Positions 56,226 through 64,000 of a DNA stretch of 64,000 nucleotides are shown in pieces. The notes under the pieces were generated by a model. The model saw nothing but the letters and a program-made list of their open reading frames with translations. It was not told where the DNA came from and made no database searches. The translations under genes were made by a program, and so were the position numbers. Position 1 is the stretch's first letter. The number at the start of each line of letters is the position of its first letter. The stretch comes from Treponema sp. UBA1226 (GTDB lineage Bacteria > Spirochaetota > Spirochaetia > Treponematales > Treponemataceae): NCBI GenBank assembly GCA_002309195.1, contig DBWY01000007.1:24817-88816 (forward strand), read 5' to 3'.

Positions 56226-57591
56226 CGATTTTTACGTATTTGTGAACAGGACAGATATTCTTGTATGCAGGACGATAGATTCTTCCGCCTGCACTAACCT
56301 CTTCTATGCGGTGTGCACTCCATCCTGCAATACGTGAAATTGCAAACAGCGGAGTAAACAGTTCACGAGGAATACCAAGCATCGTATATACAAAGCCAGA
56401 AAAGAAATCGACATTCGCACAGATTCTTTTACCTGTTCCGTGAATCGAATAAATAACTTCTGGTGCAATTTTTTCAATTCTCTTATAGAGATTAAATTCA
56501 TCAAGACAGCCTTTCTGCTTTGCAAGTTTTTCTGCAAGTTCATTTAAAAGAACTGCACGCGGATCAGAAACAGTGTAAATTGCGTGTCCCATTCCGTATA
56601 TTAAACCTGTTTTATCAAAAGCCTTTCTTGTTGCAACAAGAGTAAGATAATCGCGTATCTGTTTATCGCTTGTCCAGTCTTTTACATGTGCTTTAAGATC
56701 ATCCATCATTTCCATTACACGAATGTTTGCACCACCATGTCTTCTTCCCTTAAGAGAACCTACAGCAGCTGCAATTGATGAATAAGTATCTGTATCTGCA
56801 GAAGAAACTACATGCACGGTAAGAGATGAGTTGTTACCACCACCATGTTCTGCATGAAGAATCAATGCAAGATCAAGAATCTGAGCTTCGAGTTTTGTGT
56901 ATTTTCCGTCAAAACGAATCAAGTGAAGAAAATTTTCTGCAGTAGAAAGTTCTGTATTCGGATTATGAATATACATACTCTGTCCGTCGTAATATCTTCT
57001 CTTTGCCTGATATGCATAAGCTGCAAGAGTAGAAAAACGGGCAATGAGTTCAAGACACTGTCTCATGATATTATCAACACTTCTGTTTTCAGGATCAGGA
57101 TCATATGAATAGCTTGCAAGAACACCACGTGCAATTTTATTCATGATGTCGTTAGAAGGAGCTTTCATAATCATGTCTTCTGTAAAGTTTGGTGGAAGAA
57201 CACGAAGACTTCCCAGATATTTTTTAAAATCCGCAAGCTGTTTTTTTGTCGGGAGTTTTCCGAACATCAGAAGATATACAGACTGTTCATATCCAAAATC
57301 ATTATGTTTTTCTGAATCATGTACAAGTTCTGCAATATCATATCCGCGGTATAAAAGTTTTCCAGGGATTGGAACTTTTTTTCCGTCTTTGAGTTCATAT
57401 CCTACTACATCACCGATTTTTGTAAGACCTACAAGGACACCAGTTCCATTTGAATAACGAAGCCCGCGCTTTACGTCATATTTTTCATAAAGCTCAGGAT
57501 TGATAGCATCGTTTTTCTGTGCAACTACTGCCAGGTGTTTTAGAAATGCGCTTTCCGGATTCTTTTTCAATACTTTGTCCTCATTTTGCAT
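56215..57591 (-). CDS. gltA: citrate synthase
   Basis: Citrate synthase condenses acetyl-CoA and oxaloacetate. The 458-residue protein has the catalytic triad His249 (LHAEHGGGNNSS), His336 (GMGHAIYT) and Asp395 (NVDFFSG). The glycine-rich HAEHGGGNNSS form and the SLKGRRHGGANI motif resemble the enzymes of anaerobic clostridia. Treponemes lack a full citrate cycle, so it probably feeds 2-oxoglutarate and glutamate synthesis. The 54 residues before the fold are longer than usual. The leader can form two mutually exclusive hairpins around the start codon. The 3' end overlaps rsuA by 11 bp. Confidence 0.93.
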   Translation of the reverse strand: MQNEDKVLKKNPESAFLKHLAVVAQKNDAINPELYEKYDVKRGLRYSNGTGVLVGLTKIGDVVGYELKDGKKVPIPGKLLYRGYDIAELVHDSEKHNDFGYEQSVYLLMFGKLPTKKQLADFKKYLGSLRVLPPNFTEDMIMKAPSNDIMNKIARGVLASYSYDPDPENRSVDNIMRQCLELIARFSTLAAYAYQAKRRYYDGQSMYIHNPNTELSTAENFLHLIRFDGKYTKLEAQILDLALILHAEHGGGNNSSLTVHVVSSADTDTYSSIAAAVGSLKGRRHGGANIRVMEMMDDLKAHVKDWTSDKQIRDYLTLVATRKAFDKTGLIYGMGHAIYTVSDPRAVLLNELAEKLAKQKGCLDEFNLYKRIEKIAPEVIYSIHGTGKRICANVDFFSGFVYTMLGIPRELFTPLFAISRIAGWSAHRIEEVSAGGRIYRPAYKNICPVHKYVKIDDR

Positions 57592-57611
57592 AAATATGCA
57601 AATTCATATTT
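57585..57611 (-). promoter_or_regulatory. nested inverted repeats at the citrate synthase start
   Basis: Minus strand: AAATATG-N6-CATATTT (57592-57611) lies just before the ATG and overlaps TTTGCATA-N2-TATGCAAA (57585-57602), which spans the ATG. As DNA this could be an operator; as RNA the two stems exclude each other and the second hides the start codon. Confidence 0.45.
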
Positions 57612-57624
57612 GTTATTTAGCATA

Positions 57625-57653
57625 ATTATACAAAATATAAAAAGTATATGCAA
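57625..57653 (-). promoter_or_regulatory. promoter of citrate synthase
   Basis: On the minus strand TTGCAT (57648-57653) and a perfect TATAAT (57625-57630) are 17 bp apart. The predicted start near 57618 gives a 27-nt leader without a ribosome-binding site. Confidence 0.55.
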
Positions 57654-57680
57654 TAATGTAGAAGTTTAAAAAAGCGCTTT

Positions 57681-60314
57681 TTATGAGTGAACCTTTTCGG
57701 TAACCTTCTTTGTTACCTTTCTTGTCTTCTTGTACTTGATATCAAGTTTTTCACCCGTGCAGTCAACCACGATTTCATCAGATGAATTCTCATTCCTTGT
57801 AAGTATCATGATACTCATAGGATCTTCGATTTCACGCTGAATCATACGTCTCATCGGGCGGGCTCCCATTTCCGGGTCATAGCCGTGCTCGACCATATAT
57901 TTTTTTGCAGCAGGTTTTACAGTAAGCTTTAAGCCCTTTTCAAGAAGCCTGTCAGAAAGCTCTTTAAGCTGGTTATCAAGAATCTTTTCTACTTCTTTCT
58001 GAGACAATCCGCTGAACACGATTATATCGTCGATACGGTTAATAAGCTCAGGACTCATTATTTTCTTTAATTCAAGAACAGCACTGGCCTTTATGCTTTC
58101 ATAATCCAGAGACGAATCATTGCCCTTAAACGAAGAAAATCCGATTTTACCGTCAGAAATAATTTCCCTTGCACCGGCATTACTTGTCATGACGATTACA
58201 GTATTTTTAAAACTAACATTATGACCAAGGCCGTCACTTAATTCACCTTCTTCAAGAATCTGAAGCATAAGGTTAAATACATCAGGGTGAGCCTTTTCTA
58301 TTTCATCAAAAAGAATTACAGAATAAGGATGCTGTCTTACTTTTTCTGTAAGAACACCGCCTTCTTCATAGCCGACATATCCAGGAGGAGCACCAACAAG
58401 GCGCGAAGCCGTATGGCGTTCCATGTAATCAGACATATCTATTCTTACAAGAGAATCTTCTGTTCCAAAAAGGAATTTTGCTAAAGTCTTTGCAAGCTGA
58501 GTTTTACCGACCCCTGTCGGACCAAGGAAAATGAACGAACCTATCGGGCGTTTTGTACTTGAAATACCTGCACGGTTTCTTCTTACTGCGCTCGAAATAA
58601 GTTTTATAGCTTCATCCTGTCCGATAACAGTTTTATGAATTTCATCTTCCATATGAACAAGACGTTCAATCTGTGACACATCAAGATCTTCAACAGGAAT
58701 TCCTGTCATCTGACTTATAACACGGCAGACATCGCTTGTCCTTACTTCCTTTAGAATATTTCCATTGTTCTGTTTCCAATATTCGCTGAACAATTCAAGT
58801 TTTTCTTTTAATGCAATAACCTTGTCGCGTACTAAAGCTGCCTTTTCATATTTCTGATTCGTTACAAGCTGTTTTTTTTCTTCGATAAGGTCTTCGATAT
58901 TTTTTTCAAGTTCATCAAGTTCCGAAGGTCTGTTATCTTCCTGAATTTTTTTCTGTGCACCAGATTCGTCGAGAATATCGATTGCCTTATCCGGCAAAAA
59001 TCTGTCAGGAACATAACGGTGCGAAAGTTTTATTATAAGCGGAATTACATCATCAGCATAATGAACATTGTGATATTCCTCGTATTTCTTTTTAATACCT
59101 TCAAGAATATCATTTGTTTCTTCGTCGCTAGGTTCTTCTACTTTTATTACCTGAAATCTTCTTTCAAAAGCAGAATCTTTTTCAAGATATTTTCTGTATT
59201 CTTTTCTTGTAGTTGCACCAATAATCTGGATTTCACCGCGGCTTAATGCAGGCTTTAACATATTAGAAGCATCCATCTGCCCTGCCTGACCACCGGCTCC
59301 GATTATCGTATGAATCTCATCGATAAAAAGAAGGATATTTTTATCCTGTTTTACTTCATTCATTATTTTCTTGAGGCGCTCTTCAAAGTCCCCGCGATAT
59401 TTTGTTCCTGCGATGAGGGCTCCAAGGTCCAGAACCATAACTTTTTTCTTTAAAAGATTATAAGGTACTTCGCCCCTTACGATTGCCTGGCTCAATCCTT
59501 CTACGATTGCAGTTTTACCGACGCCCGGCTCACCGATTAAAAGCGGGTTGTTTTTATTTCTTCGCGACAGAATCTGTATCACACGCTGTATTTCTTTTTC
59601 ACGTCCGACAACAGGATCACATGCACCGCTTTTAGCTTCTGCCGTAAGATCGCGGCTGTATTCAGCGAGAATCGAATTCTGCTGATTCTGATTTTTTGAT
59701 TTCTGAGGAGCCGGCTGAGCCCTGTTTTCTTCTGCCGGTTTTCCCATAGCCGGCTGTTTTGGTTTTGCAGAATCAAATGCTTCGTACAAATCATCATCAG
59801 ACTTTGGACCAAATAAATCTTTTATTATGCTTTTTTCAAGATTTTTCTGACCGCTTTCACTTGCGCTGGAAATTGTGCGTGCTCTTGCATCCGGCAAAAG
59901 TGTTCTTATTAATTCAACAGAAATTCCTGATCTAATAAAATAGCGGTTTGTAATACTGCGTTCTTCCCTTATTGCGGCGATTACAAGATGTTCAGTTCCG
60001 ATATAATCGTCACCTATGTTCTGTGCTTCTACTCTTGCTGAATCAATCAAAGCCGAAAGTCGTCTGCTTGGAGGAAGTTCATAAATTCCATCGGCACTGT
60101 TTTTTGCCGGTATTAAACTCTGTTCAAGTGCAAGCTGAAAGTTAAGGACATTCACGTTCATCACAAGTAAAAGTGAATAACCAACAGAATCTGCATTTTT
60201 TAAAAGTGCAAGAAGAACGTGTTCCGGTAAAAGATATGCGCTGCCGCTTTTACGGCCTTCATCCTGTGCCAATGCAACAATAATACGCTGAGCTCTCGGA
60301 GATAAACCTTTCAT
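57681..60314 (-). CDS. clpC: ClpC-type AAA+ chaperone
   Basis: ClpC unfolds proteins for ClpP. The 877-residue protein has the Clp_N double repeat (residues 1-150), a first AAA module with Walker A GEPGVGKT at 261-268, a UVR middle motif ([19 protein letters not shown], about 495-515) and a second AAA module with GPTGVGKT near 600. The tail is lysine-rich. The UVR middle domain is the mark of ClpC rather than ClpA or ClpB. A 54-bp gap separates it from mcsB. The ATG at 60314 has only a distant AAGGA site. Confidence 0.96.
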   Translation of the reverse strand: MKGLSPRAQRIIVALAQDEGRKSGSAYLLPEHVLLALLKNADSVGYSLLLVMNVNVLNFQLALEQSLIPAKNSADGIYELPPSRRLSALIDSARVEAQNIGDDYIGTEHLVIAAIREERSITNRYFIRSGISVELIRTLLPDARARTISSASESGQKNLEKSIIKDLFGPKSDDDLYEAFDSAKPKQPAMGKPAEENRAQPAPQKSKNQNQQNSILAEYSRDLTAEAKSGACDPVVGREKEIQRVIQILSRRNKNNPLLIGEPGVGKTAIVEGLSQAIVRGEVPYNLLKKKVMVLDLGALIAGTKYRGDFEERLKKIMNEVKQDKNILLFIDEIHTIIGAGGQAGQMDASNMLKPALSRGEIQIIGATTRKEYRKYLEKDSAFERRFQVIKVEEPSDEETNDILEGIKKKYEEYHNVHYADDVIPLIIKLSHRYVPDRFLPDKAIDILDESGAQKKIQEDNRPSELDELEKNIEDLIEEKKQLVTNQKYEKAALVRDKVIALKEKLELFSEYWKQNNGNILKEVRTSDVCRVISQMTGIPVEDLDVSQIERLVHMEDEIHKTVIGQDEAIKLISSAVRRNRAGISSTKRPIGSFIFLGPTGVGKTQLAKTLAKFLFGTEDSLVRIDMSDYMERHTASRLVGAPPGYVGYEEGGVLTEKVRQHPYSVILFDEIEKAHPDVFNLMLQILEEGELSDGLGHNVSFKNTVIVMTSNAGAREIISDGKIGFSSFKGNDSSLDYESIKASAVLELKKIMSPELINRIDDIIVFSGLSQKEVEKILDNQLKELSDRLLEKGLKLTVKPAAKKYMVEHGYDPEMGARPMRRMIQREIEDPMSIMILTRNENSSDEIVVDCTGEKLDIKYKKTRKVTKKVTEKVHS

Positions 60315-60367
60315 AAATTTCTGCCTGTCCTTAACAATAAATTCAAAATAAATTTACAGAAGAAAAA

Positions 60368-61450
60368 CTATGAAACAAAAGATATTTTTTCAACTGTGGA
60401 TTTTAAGATAATTGCACGCAGACGATTTTCTTTTAACTGAGCGTCGTTTTCAACATCTTCTTCAAAATTAAAATCATTCGTCTTAAGCAGATATCCTAAA
60501 TGTCCCGGCTGAACACGATAAAGAAGCGAGTTTAATTCATAATCTTCGACGCCTGCAATAAAACCAAGATCAAGTCCCCATTTAAGGCACGAAATAATGT
60601 CAATGCAGTCACGAAGTTCCAGCAGAATCGTAAATTTTGCCAGGGAATATGCCCTTACTACGATATTGTGAACAACTGTCGGTTTATTATCGGCATATTC
60701 GGCCCTTTTCTTGCGTTCTAAATCACAAATAAATTTCCCGACGGCACTCATCGAGGCGAGCTGGTCGATTTCTGAACCGGCCATCGAAGAAATAGAAGAA
60801 ACCTGGTAATAAGCGCCAAGCGCGGAATTAAAGAAACTTCCTACCCCATAACAGTCTGCGAATGTATAGTTCTTTTCATAAACCTGCTTAACAACATCAC
60901 GAATCTCACCGCTAAAACTTAGCGATGGAAGATGAAGACGCAGACTTGTTTTCATACCGCTGCCGGCGTTGAACACGCTTGAGGTAAGATAGCCGAAATC
61001 CCGGCTTGCCGCAAACTGAACAAACTGCTGCATCTGGTTATCTATGTCTTCTGCCCTTTCGTATGCCTTTTCAAGCTCAAGGCCGGGCGCAAAACTCGAA
61101 ATACGCACATGATCGCAGTCATTTACAATACATGCAGAAATGCCGTCAAGCGTCGTTATTAATCCTGTTCCGCTTGTACCGTCAAAAAGACCACGCTCGC
61201 CGAGAATCTTTTCTCCGTTTGTATCGAGATTTTTTAATGCCATTATCTGGTAGTTATCCGGATGATTAAATTTCGAAAAAGCATCAAATACGATATTCTG
61301 AACCCTGTCAAATTCATCAGATTTAGAATTTAACGGAAAAGGAAAGCTTGCAAGATTTCTTGCAAGACGAACACGTGTAGAGACTACGACATCCTGATCC
61401 TGGGCCGGTGTATTGTACCAGATTTCTGCCCTGCTATTTTCGTCCTGCAT
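60368..61450 (-). CDS. mcsB: protein arginine kinase McsB
   Basis: McsB phosphorylates arginines, which in Bacillus marks proteins for ClpCP. The 360-residue protein has the guanido-kinase elements STRVRLARNL near residue 24, a nucleotide loop, and SSVFNAGSGMKTSLRLHLPSL near 160, close to the NxGxGxxxSxxxHLP pattern of McsB. I start at the ATG at 61450 because AGGA lies 5 nt before it; in-frame ATG at 61453 and TTG at 61477 are alternatives. It overlaps mcsA by 17 bp. Arginine kinase activity is inferred from family. Confidence 0.9.
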   Translation of the reverse strand: MQDENSRAEIWYNTPAQDQDVVVSTRVRLARNLASFPFPLNSKSDEFDRVQNIVFDAFSKFNHPDNYQIMALKNLDTNGEKILGERGLFDGTSGTGLITTLDGISACIVNDCDHVRISSFAPGLELEKAYERAEDIDNQMQQFVQFAASRDFGYLTSSVFNAGSGMKTSLRLHLPSLSFSGEIRDVVKQVYEKNYTFADCYGVGSFFNSALGAYYQVSSISSMAGSEIDQLASMSAVGKFICDLERKKRAEYADNKPTVVHNIVVRAYSLAKFTILLELRDCIDIISCLKWGLDLGFIAGVEDYELNSLLYRVQPGHLGYLLKTNDFNFEEDVENDAQLKENRLRAIILKSTVEKISFVS

Positions 61451-61961
61451 CATCGTCCTGTTCAAAATCTCCGTCAAACACAGCTTTGTTTTCTATTGCA
61501 TGAAGGTAGTCGCGGTAAAAGGCTGCCTTTTCATAGTCTTCATTTTTTATGGCAAGTTCAAGTTTTTTCTGAACGTCAATTCTGTCAGTAAGAACAGAAC
61601 GGAATGCCGCAATTCTTTTTGGCATCTGTCCGGTATACTCGCCATGAATTTTCTGTTTTTTCATATATTCAACTATCTTATCTTTAAAAATTTCGTAACA
61701 CTCTGGACAGCCTGTAAGACCGGTAAGCATTATGCGTGAAAGATGCTGACCACAGACAGGACATGCTAAATCAGAAGATTTTTCTGCATTGTAAACTTCC
61801 ATGAAAAGAGAATTTAACGCCTTTGAAATTTCTTTAGGGTCAGTAGAAAAACCGCGCTGTCTGACACAGTCTGCGCAGAAATGCAGTTTTCGCTTTCCGC
61901 TTTTTGAGGTCTGTTCAACAAAAAAAGTTGCTTCATTTCTGTGGCATAAATCACAAAGCAT
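61434..61961 (-). CDS. mcsA: McsA-like zinc protein with UVR motif
   Basis: The 175-residue protein has four CxxC pairs (Cys3/6, Cys29/32, Cys67/70 and Cys85/88) and a C-terminal UVR motif (LELAIKNEDYEKAAFYRDYLHAI, about 137-159). McsA binds zinc and activates McsB. The ATG at 61961 follows directly on the stop of the LolC-type permease (TAA-ATG), with GGTG as the ribosome-binding site, so translation is coupled to it. It is the regulator in the mcsA-mcsB-clpC set. No ctsR is found upstream. Confidence 0.92.
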   Translation of the reverse strand: MLCDLCHRNEATFFVEQTSKSGKRKLHFCADCVRQRGFSTDPKEISKALNSLFMEVYNAEKSSDLACPVCGQHLSRIMLTGLTGCPECYEIFKDKIVEYMKKQKIHGEYTGQMPKRIAAFRSVLTDRIDVQKKLELAIKNEDYEKAAFYRDYLHAIENKAVFDGDFEQDDDAGRK

Positions 61962-63296
61962 TTACACACCCGCCTTCCTGAAAGTTTCTATAGGTTTTTC
62001 CTTTGCTGCCTTTGCCGCCGGAGCAAGGCTTGTAAGCAGAGACAGAACCAGAGTCATCAGTATATACATTATAATCTGTTTTCCAGGAATTTCTACTGGT
62101 ATTTTTTCAAGATAATAAGCTTCGTCCATAAGGTGAATCGTATAAAAAGACCTGAGATTTCCATTTTTAATAAGATAAAAAAGCTGTGCAAAAGCATTTA
62201 TTATTTTTTCTACAAGCTGAATAAGACTATTAATGTTAAAGCTTATCAAAATCCCAAGCGGAATTCCTATAATTACTCCTGCTGCTCCTATTCCAAGCCC
62301 TGTAAGGATAAACGATTTTCTTATGTCAGAATTCTTTACCCCTACACTTTTTAAAATTGCAATTTCTTTCTGACGCTCCATAGAAAGCATTACAAGACAG
62401 GAAGAAATATTTACAGAGGCAACAAGCACGATTAAAATCATTATAAAAAGAAGAAGCATTTTCGTGCTCGAAAAATTTTCATACTGTCCCTGATTAAGTT
62501 CATCCCAAGTATATGTCATCGCAGAATAAAGAAGCTGCTCATCAACTTTCTGCTGAACGTTTTTAATATTTTTAAACGGATCGGAAGTCTCTATCATTAT
62601 CGAAACCGTCGCGTTCTCCGGATGCAGAATCTTAATACCTTCTTCAATCGGAATAAAAACCCAGAGTGAATCAAGCTCCTGATAACCGCAGCTTATGATT
62701 CCAGAAACTTTAAATGCAGTAATTTTTGGAAAAATTTTTCCGTTAAGTTTCTGAGTCGTAACAAGCCTTATCGTATCTCCTGGAGAAAGAGCGAGGCGTG
62801 ATGCAATTTCTTTTCCGATAAGGGCAGATTTTGAATTTGAGTTTATAAAATCTTCTGTCGAGCCTTCGACACATGAAAAAAGATTTTTATATGAGCCTAC
62901 TTTTTCAAAAGTGTCGCGTTCAACTGCCCTGATTAAAGCACCGCATCTTCCACTCTTTGACGAGACAAAACCGCTGGAAGAAATAAGTTCATAAGCCTCT
63001 TTTACTTCGGGCAGTTTTTTTACGCTTTCACATCCAAAATCCATAAAATCCTTATCGATTGTTTCATCACCAAAATACGAAAACTGTGCCTGGATATGCG
63101 ACGAAGAAAGATTTATAAGACGCTCCGTTATTCCTTCTATCATCCCGTCGGTTACGGATAAAACTGTTACAAGCGGAATCAAACTCAATGCGATGCAGAT
63201 TACTGCTCCGACAATACTTTTAGTACCCACAGACTTTCTGTTTACCTTAGGCAAAAGCATCCTCGAAGCAAGAAGTGCAGAAGATTTTATACTCAT
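61962..63296 (-). CDS. LolC/LolE-type ABC transporter permease
   Basis: This 444-residue protein has an N-terminal membrane helix (about 29-51), a large periplasmic MacB-type domain (about 52-270) and three further helices in the C-terminal FtsX-type domain, with IAILKSVGVKNSDIRKSF typical of LolC/LolE permeases. Such transporters release lipoproteins from the inner membrane, a role that suits the many lipoproteins here. The gene shares one base with the ATPase gene (TAATG) and its stop abuts mcsA. LolC versus LolE or MacB-type cannot be settled. Confidence 0.9.
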   Translation of the reverse strand: MSIKSSALLASRMLLPKVNRKSVGTKSIVGAVICIALSLIPLVTVLSVTDGMIEGITERLINLSSSHIQAQFSYFGDETIDKDFMDFGCESVKKLPEVKEAYELISSSGFVSSKSGRCGALIRAVERDTFEKVGSYKNLFSCVEGSTEDFINSNSKSALIGKEIASRLALSPGDTIRLVTTQKLNGKIFPKITAFKVSGIISCGYQELDSLWVFIPIEEGIKILHPENATVSIMIETSDPFKNIKNVQQKVDEQLLYSAMTYTWDELNQGQYENFSSTKMLLLFIMILIVLVASVNISSCLVMLSMERQKEIAILKSVGVKNSDIRKSFILTGLGIGAAGVIIGIPLGILISFNINSLIQLVEKIINAFAQLFYLIKNGNLRSFYTIHLMDEAYYLEKIPVEIPGKQIIMYILMTLVLSLLTSLAPAAKAAKEKPIETFRKAGV

Positions 63297-63982
63297 TATA
63301 AATCTCCTGCAAAAAGTTTTTTATCTTTTATCCTGTAGATGATATCACCTTTTTTAGCAAGTTCCATATCATGCGTAACAAGGACAAGAGATTTATTATA
63401 TTTTTCTGCAACAGAAAAAAGCAGGTTTCCGATAAGGGCTGCGTTTTCTGGATCAAGGTTTCCTGTAGGCTCATCTGCAAGAATCAGTTTCGGGTCGTTT
63501 ATAAGAGCTCTTGCAACCGCAACCCTCTGGCGTTCCCCACCGGAAAGCTCTGACGGCAGATGATTTATTCTGTCAGAAAGCCCTGCGTCATCAAGAAGTG
63601 CAAGTGCTTTTTCCATAGCCTCTTTTTTATTCATCCCGGCCATATATGCCGGCAAAAAGACATTTTCAAGGGCAGAAAAATCCTTTAAAAGATAATGGAA
63701 CTGGAAAACAAGCCCAATAAATTTTGAGCGATACTGACAGAGTTCGCTTTCTGTCATCTTTTCTAAATCGCGGTCTCCGACTTTAATAGTACCGGCGGTT
63801 GCTGAGTCAATTCCGCTTATAATATTAAGCAGAGTACTTTTACCGTTACCGCTCTGCCCTACAATCGTTATCTTTTTCCCTTCCGGAATATCAAGATTGA
63901 GGTCTTTTAGAACCGTAAGGGTTTCCCCTTTTGAAACATAAACTTTTTCAAGATTACGTATCTCTACAATATTACTGCTCAT
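63296..63982 (-). CDS. lolD: LolD-type ABC transporter ATPase
   Basis: The 228-residue protein is an ABC ATPase with Walker A GQSGNGKST, the signature LSGGERQRVAVARAL and Walker B LILADEPTGNLD, the pattern of the LolD/MacB group. I place the start at the ATG at 63982, 6 nt after a GAGG ribosome-binding site; a GTG at 63994 overlaps that site. Its stop shares one base with the permease ATG. The upstream region is outside the window, so an operon promoter cannot be seen. Confidence 0.93.
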   Translation of the reverse strand: MSSNIVEIRNLEKVYVSKGETLTVLKDLNLDIPEGKKITIVGQSGNGKSTLLNIISGIDSATAGTIKVGDRDLEKMTESELCQYRSKFIGLVFQFHYLLKDFSALENVFLPAYMAGMNKKEAMEKALALLDDAGLSDRINHLPSELSGGERQRVAVARALINDPKLILADEPTGNLDPENAALIGNLLFSVAEKYNKSLVLVTHDMELAKKGDIIYRIKDKKLFAGDL

Positions 63983-64000
63983 GTAAAACCTCACAAATGT

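Noticed and set aside
57668..57682. A-tract, GCGC, T-tract palindrome at the end of clpC
   Set aside because: A palindrome without loop and with only two GC pairs next to each other; too weak to call a terminator.
1..64000. CRISPR arrays, insertion sequences, prophage, tRNA or rRNA genes
   Set aside because: No repeat-spacer pattern, transposase, integrase or RNA-gene signature was found; intergenic gaps are all under 160 bp.

Overview
The window is a gene-dense, AT-rich chromosomal segment from a spirochaete, almost certainly a Treponema and probably a gut, rumen or oral relative rather than T. pallidum itself. The evidence is the run of spirochaete-type genes: a TamB-BamA-Skp-MutS block in the order I recall from T. 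pallidum, a SufCBDSU cluster, a Pur-domain (BpuR-like) nucleic-acid-binding protein, a BMP/TmpC-like receptor, a ClpC-McsB-McsA set, and many lipoproteins with loose spirochaetal lipoboxes. The exact species cannot be read from the window. About 53 protein genes fill nearly all of it, no gene-free stretch reaches 300 bases, and I see no tRNA, rRNA, CRISPR array, insertion sequence, prophage or integrated element.

Layout. 1-9116 (minus): the 5' part of malQ, an HD-domain protein, a BMP receptor lacking a lipobox, a conserved unknown, recN, nadK, a DegT-like protein with His at the PLP-lysine position, cheW and a ComF-type phosphoribosyltransferase. 9159-19265 (minus): tamB-bamA-skp-mutS, outer-membrane assembly ending in mismatch repair. 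19332-24374 (plus): a thymidylate kinase with an altered P-loop, an exported unknown, aroB, a NifS-type cysteine desulfurase, a DUF4272 protein and the Pur-domain protein, closed by a bidirectional terminator. 24426-29210 (minus): rnhB, an exported beta-helix-like protein, a purine-type phosphoribosyltransferase and avtA. 29358-34342 (plus): sufCBDSU for Fe-S assembly. 34269-35483 (minus): miaA and rpoZ. 35580-39492 (plus): recO, recJ and an M23 peptidase. 39485-44052 (minus): ligA, trmB, a lipoprotein and a conserved unknown. 44213-45307 (plus): an orphan neuB-like gene. 45308-48481 (minus): a little-known envelope cluster with a Nudix hydrolase. 48550-51339 (plus): secA. 51400-53085 (minus): fhs. 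53217-55478 (plus): a large SH3-type lipoprotein. 55473-63982 (minus): rsuA, citrate synthase, clpC, mcsB, mcsA and a LolCD-type ABC transporter.

Functionally the segment joins envelope biogenesis (BamA, TamB, Skp, LolCD, SecA, M23), DNA repair (MutS, RecN, RecO, RecJ, LigA), Fe-S assembly, protein quality control by ClpC with a probable arginine kinase, and scattered metabolism. I found no convincing new multi-gene system. The observations most worth checking are: seven transcription units whose -10 box ends 6-9 nt before the start codon with no ribosome-binding site (candidate leaderless mRNAs), including a divergent secA/lipoprotein pair with overlapping -35 boxes; the DegT-like protein with His for Lys; the thymidylate kinase with Thr for the P-loop Lys; a RecJ with an extra internal segment of about 120 residues; mutually exclusive hairpins at the citrate synthase start; and mcsA-mcsB-clpC coupled to a lipoprotein transporter with no ctsR.
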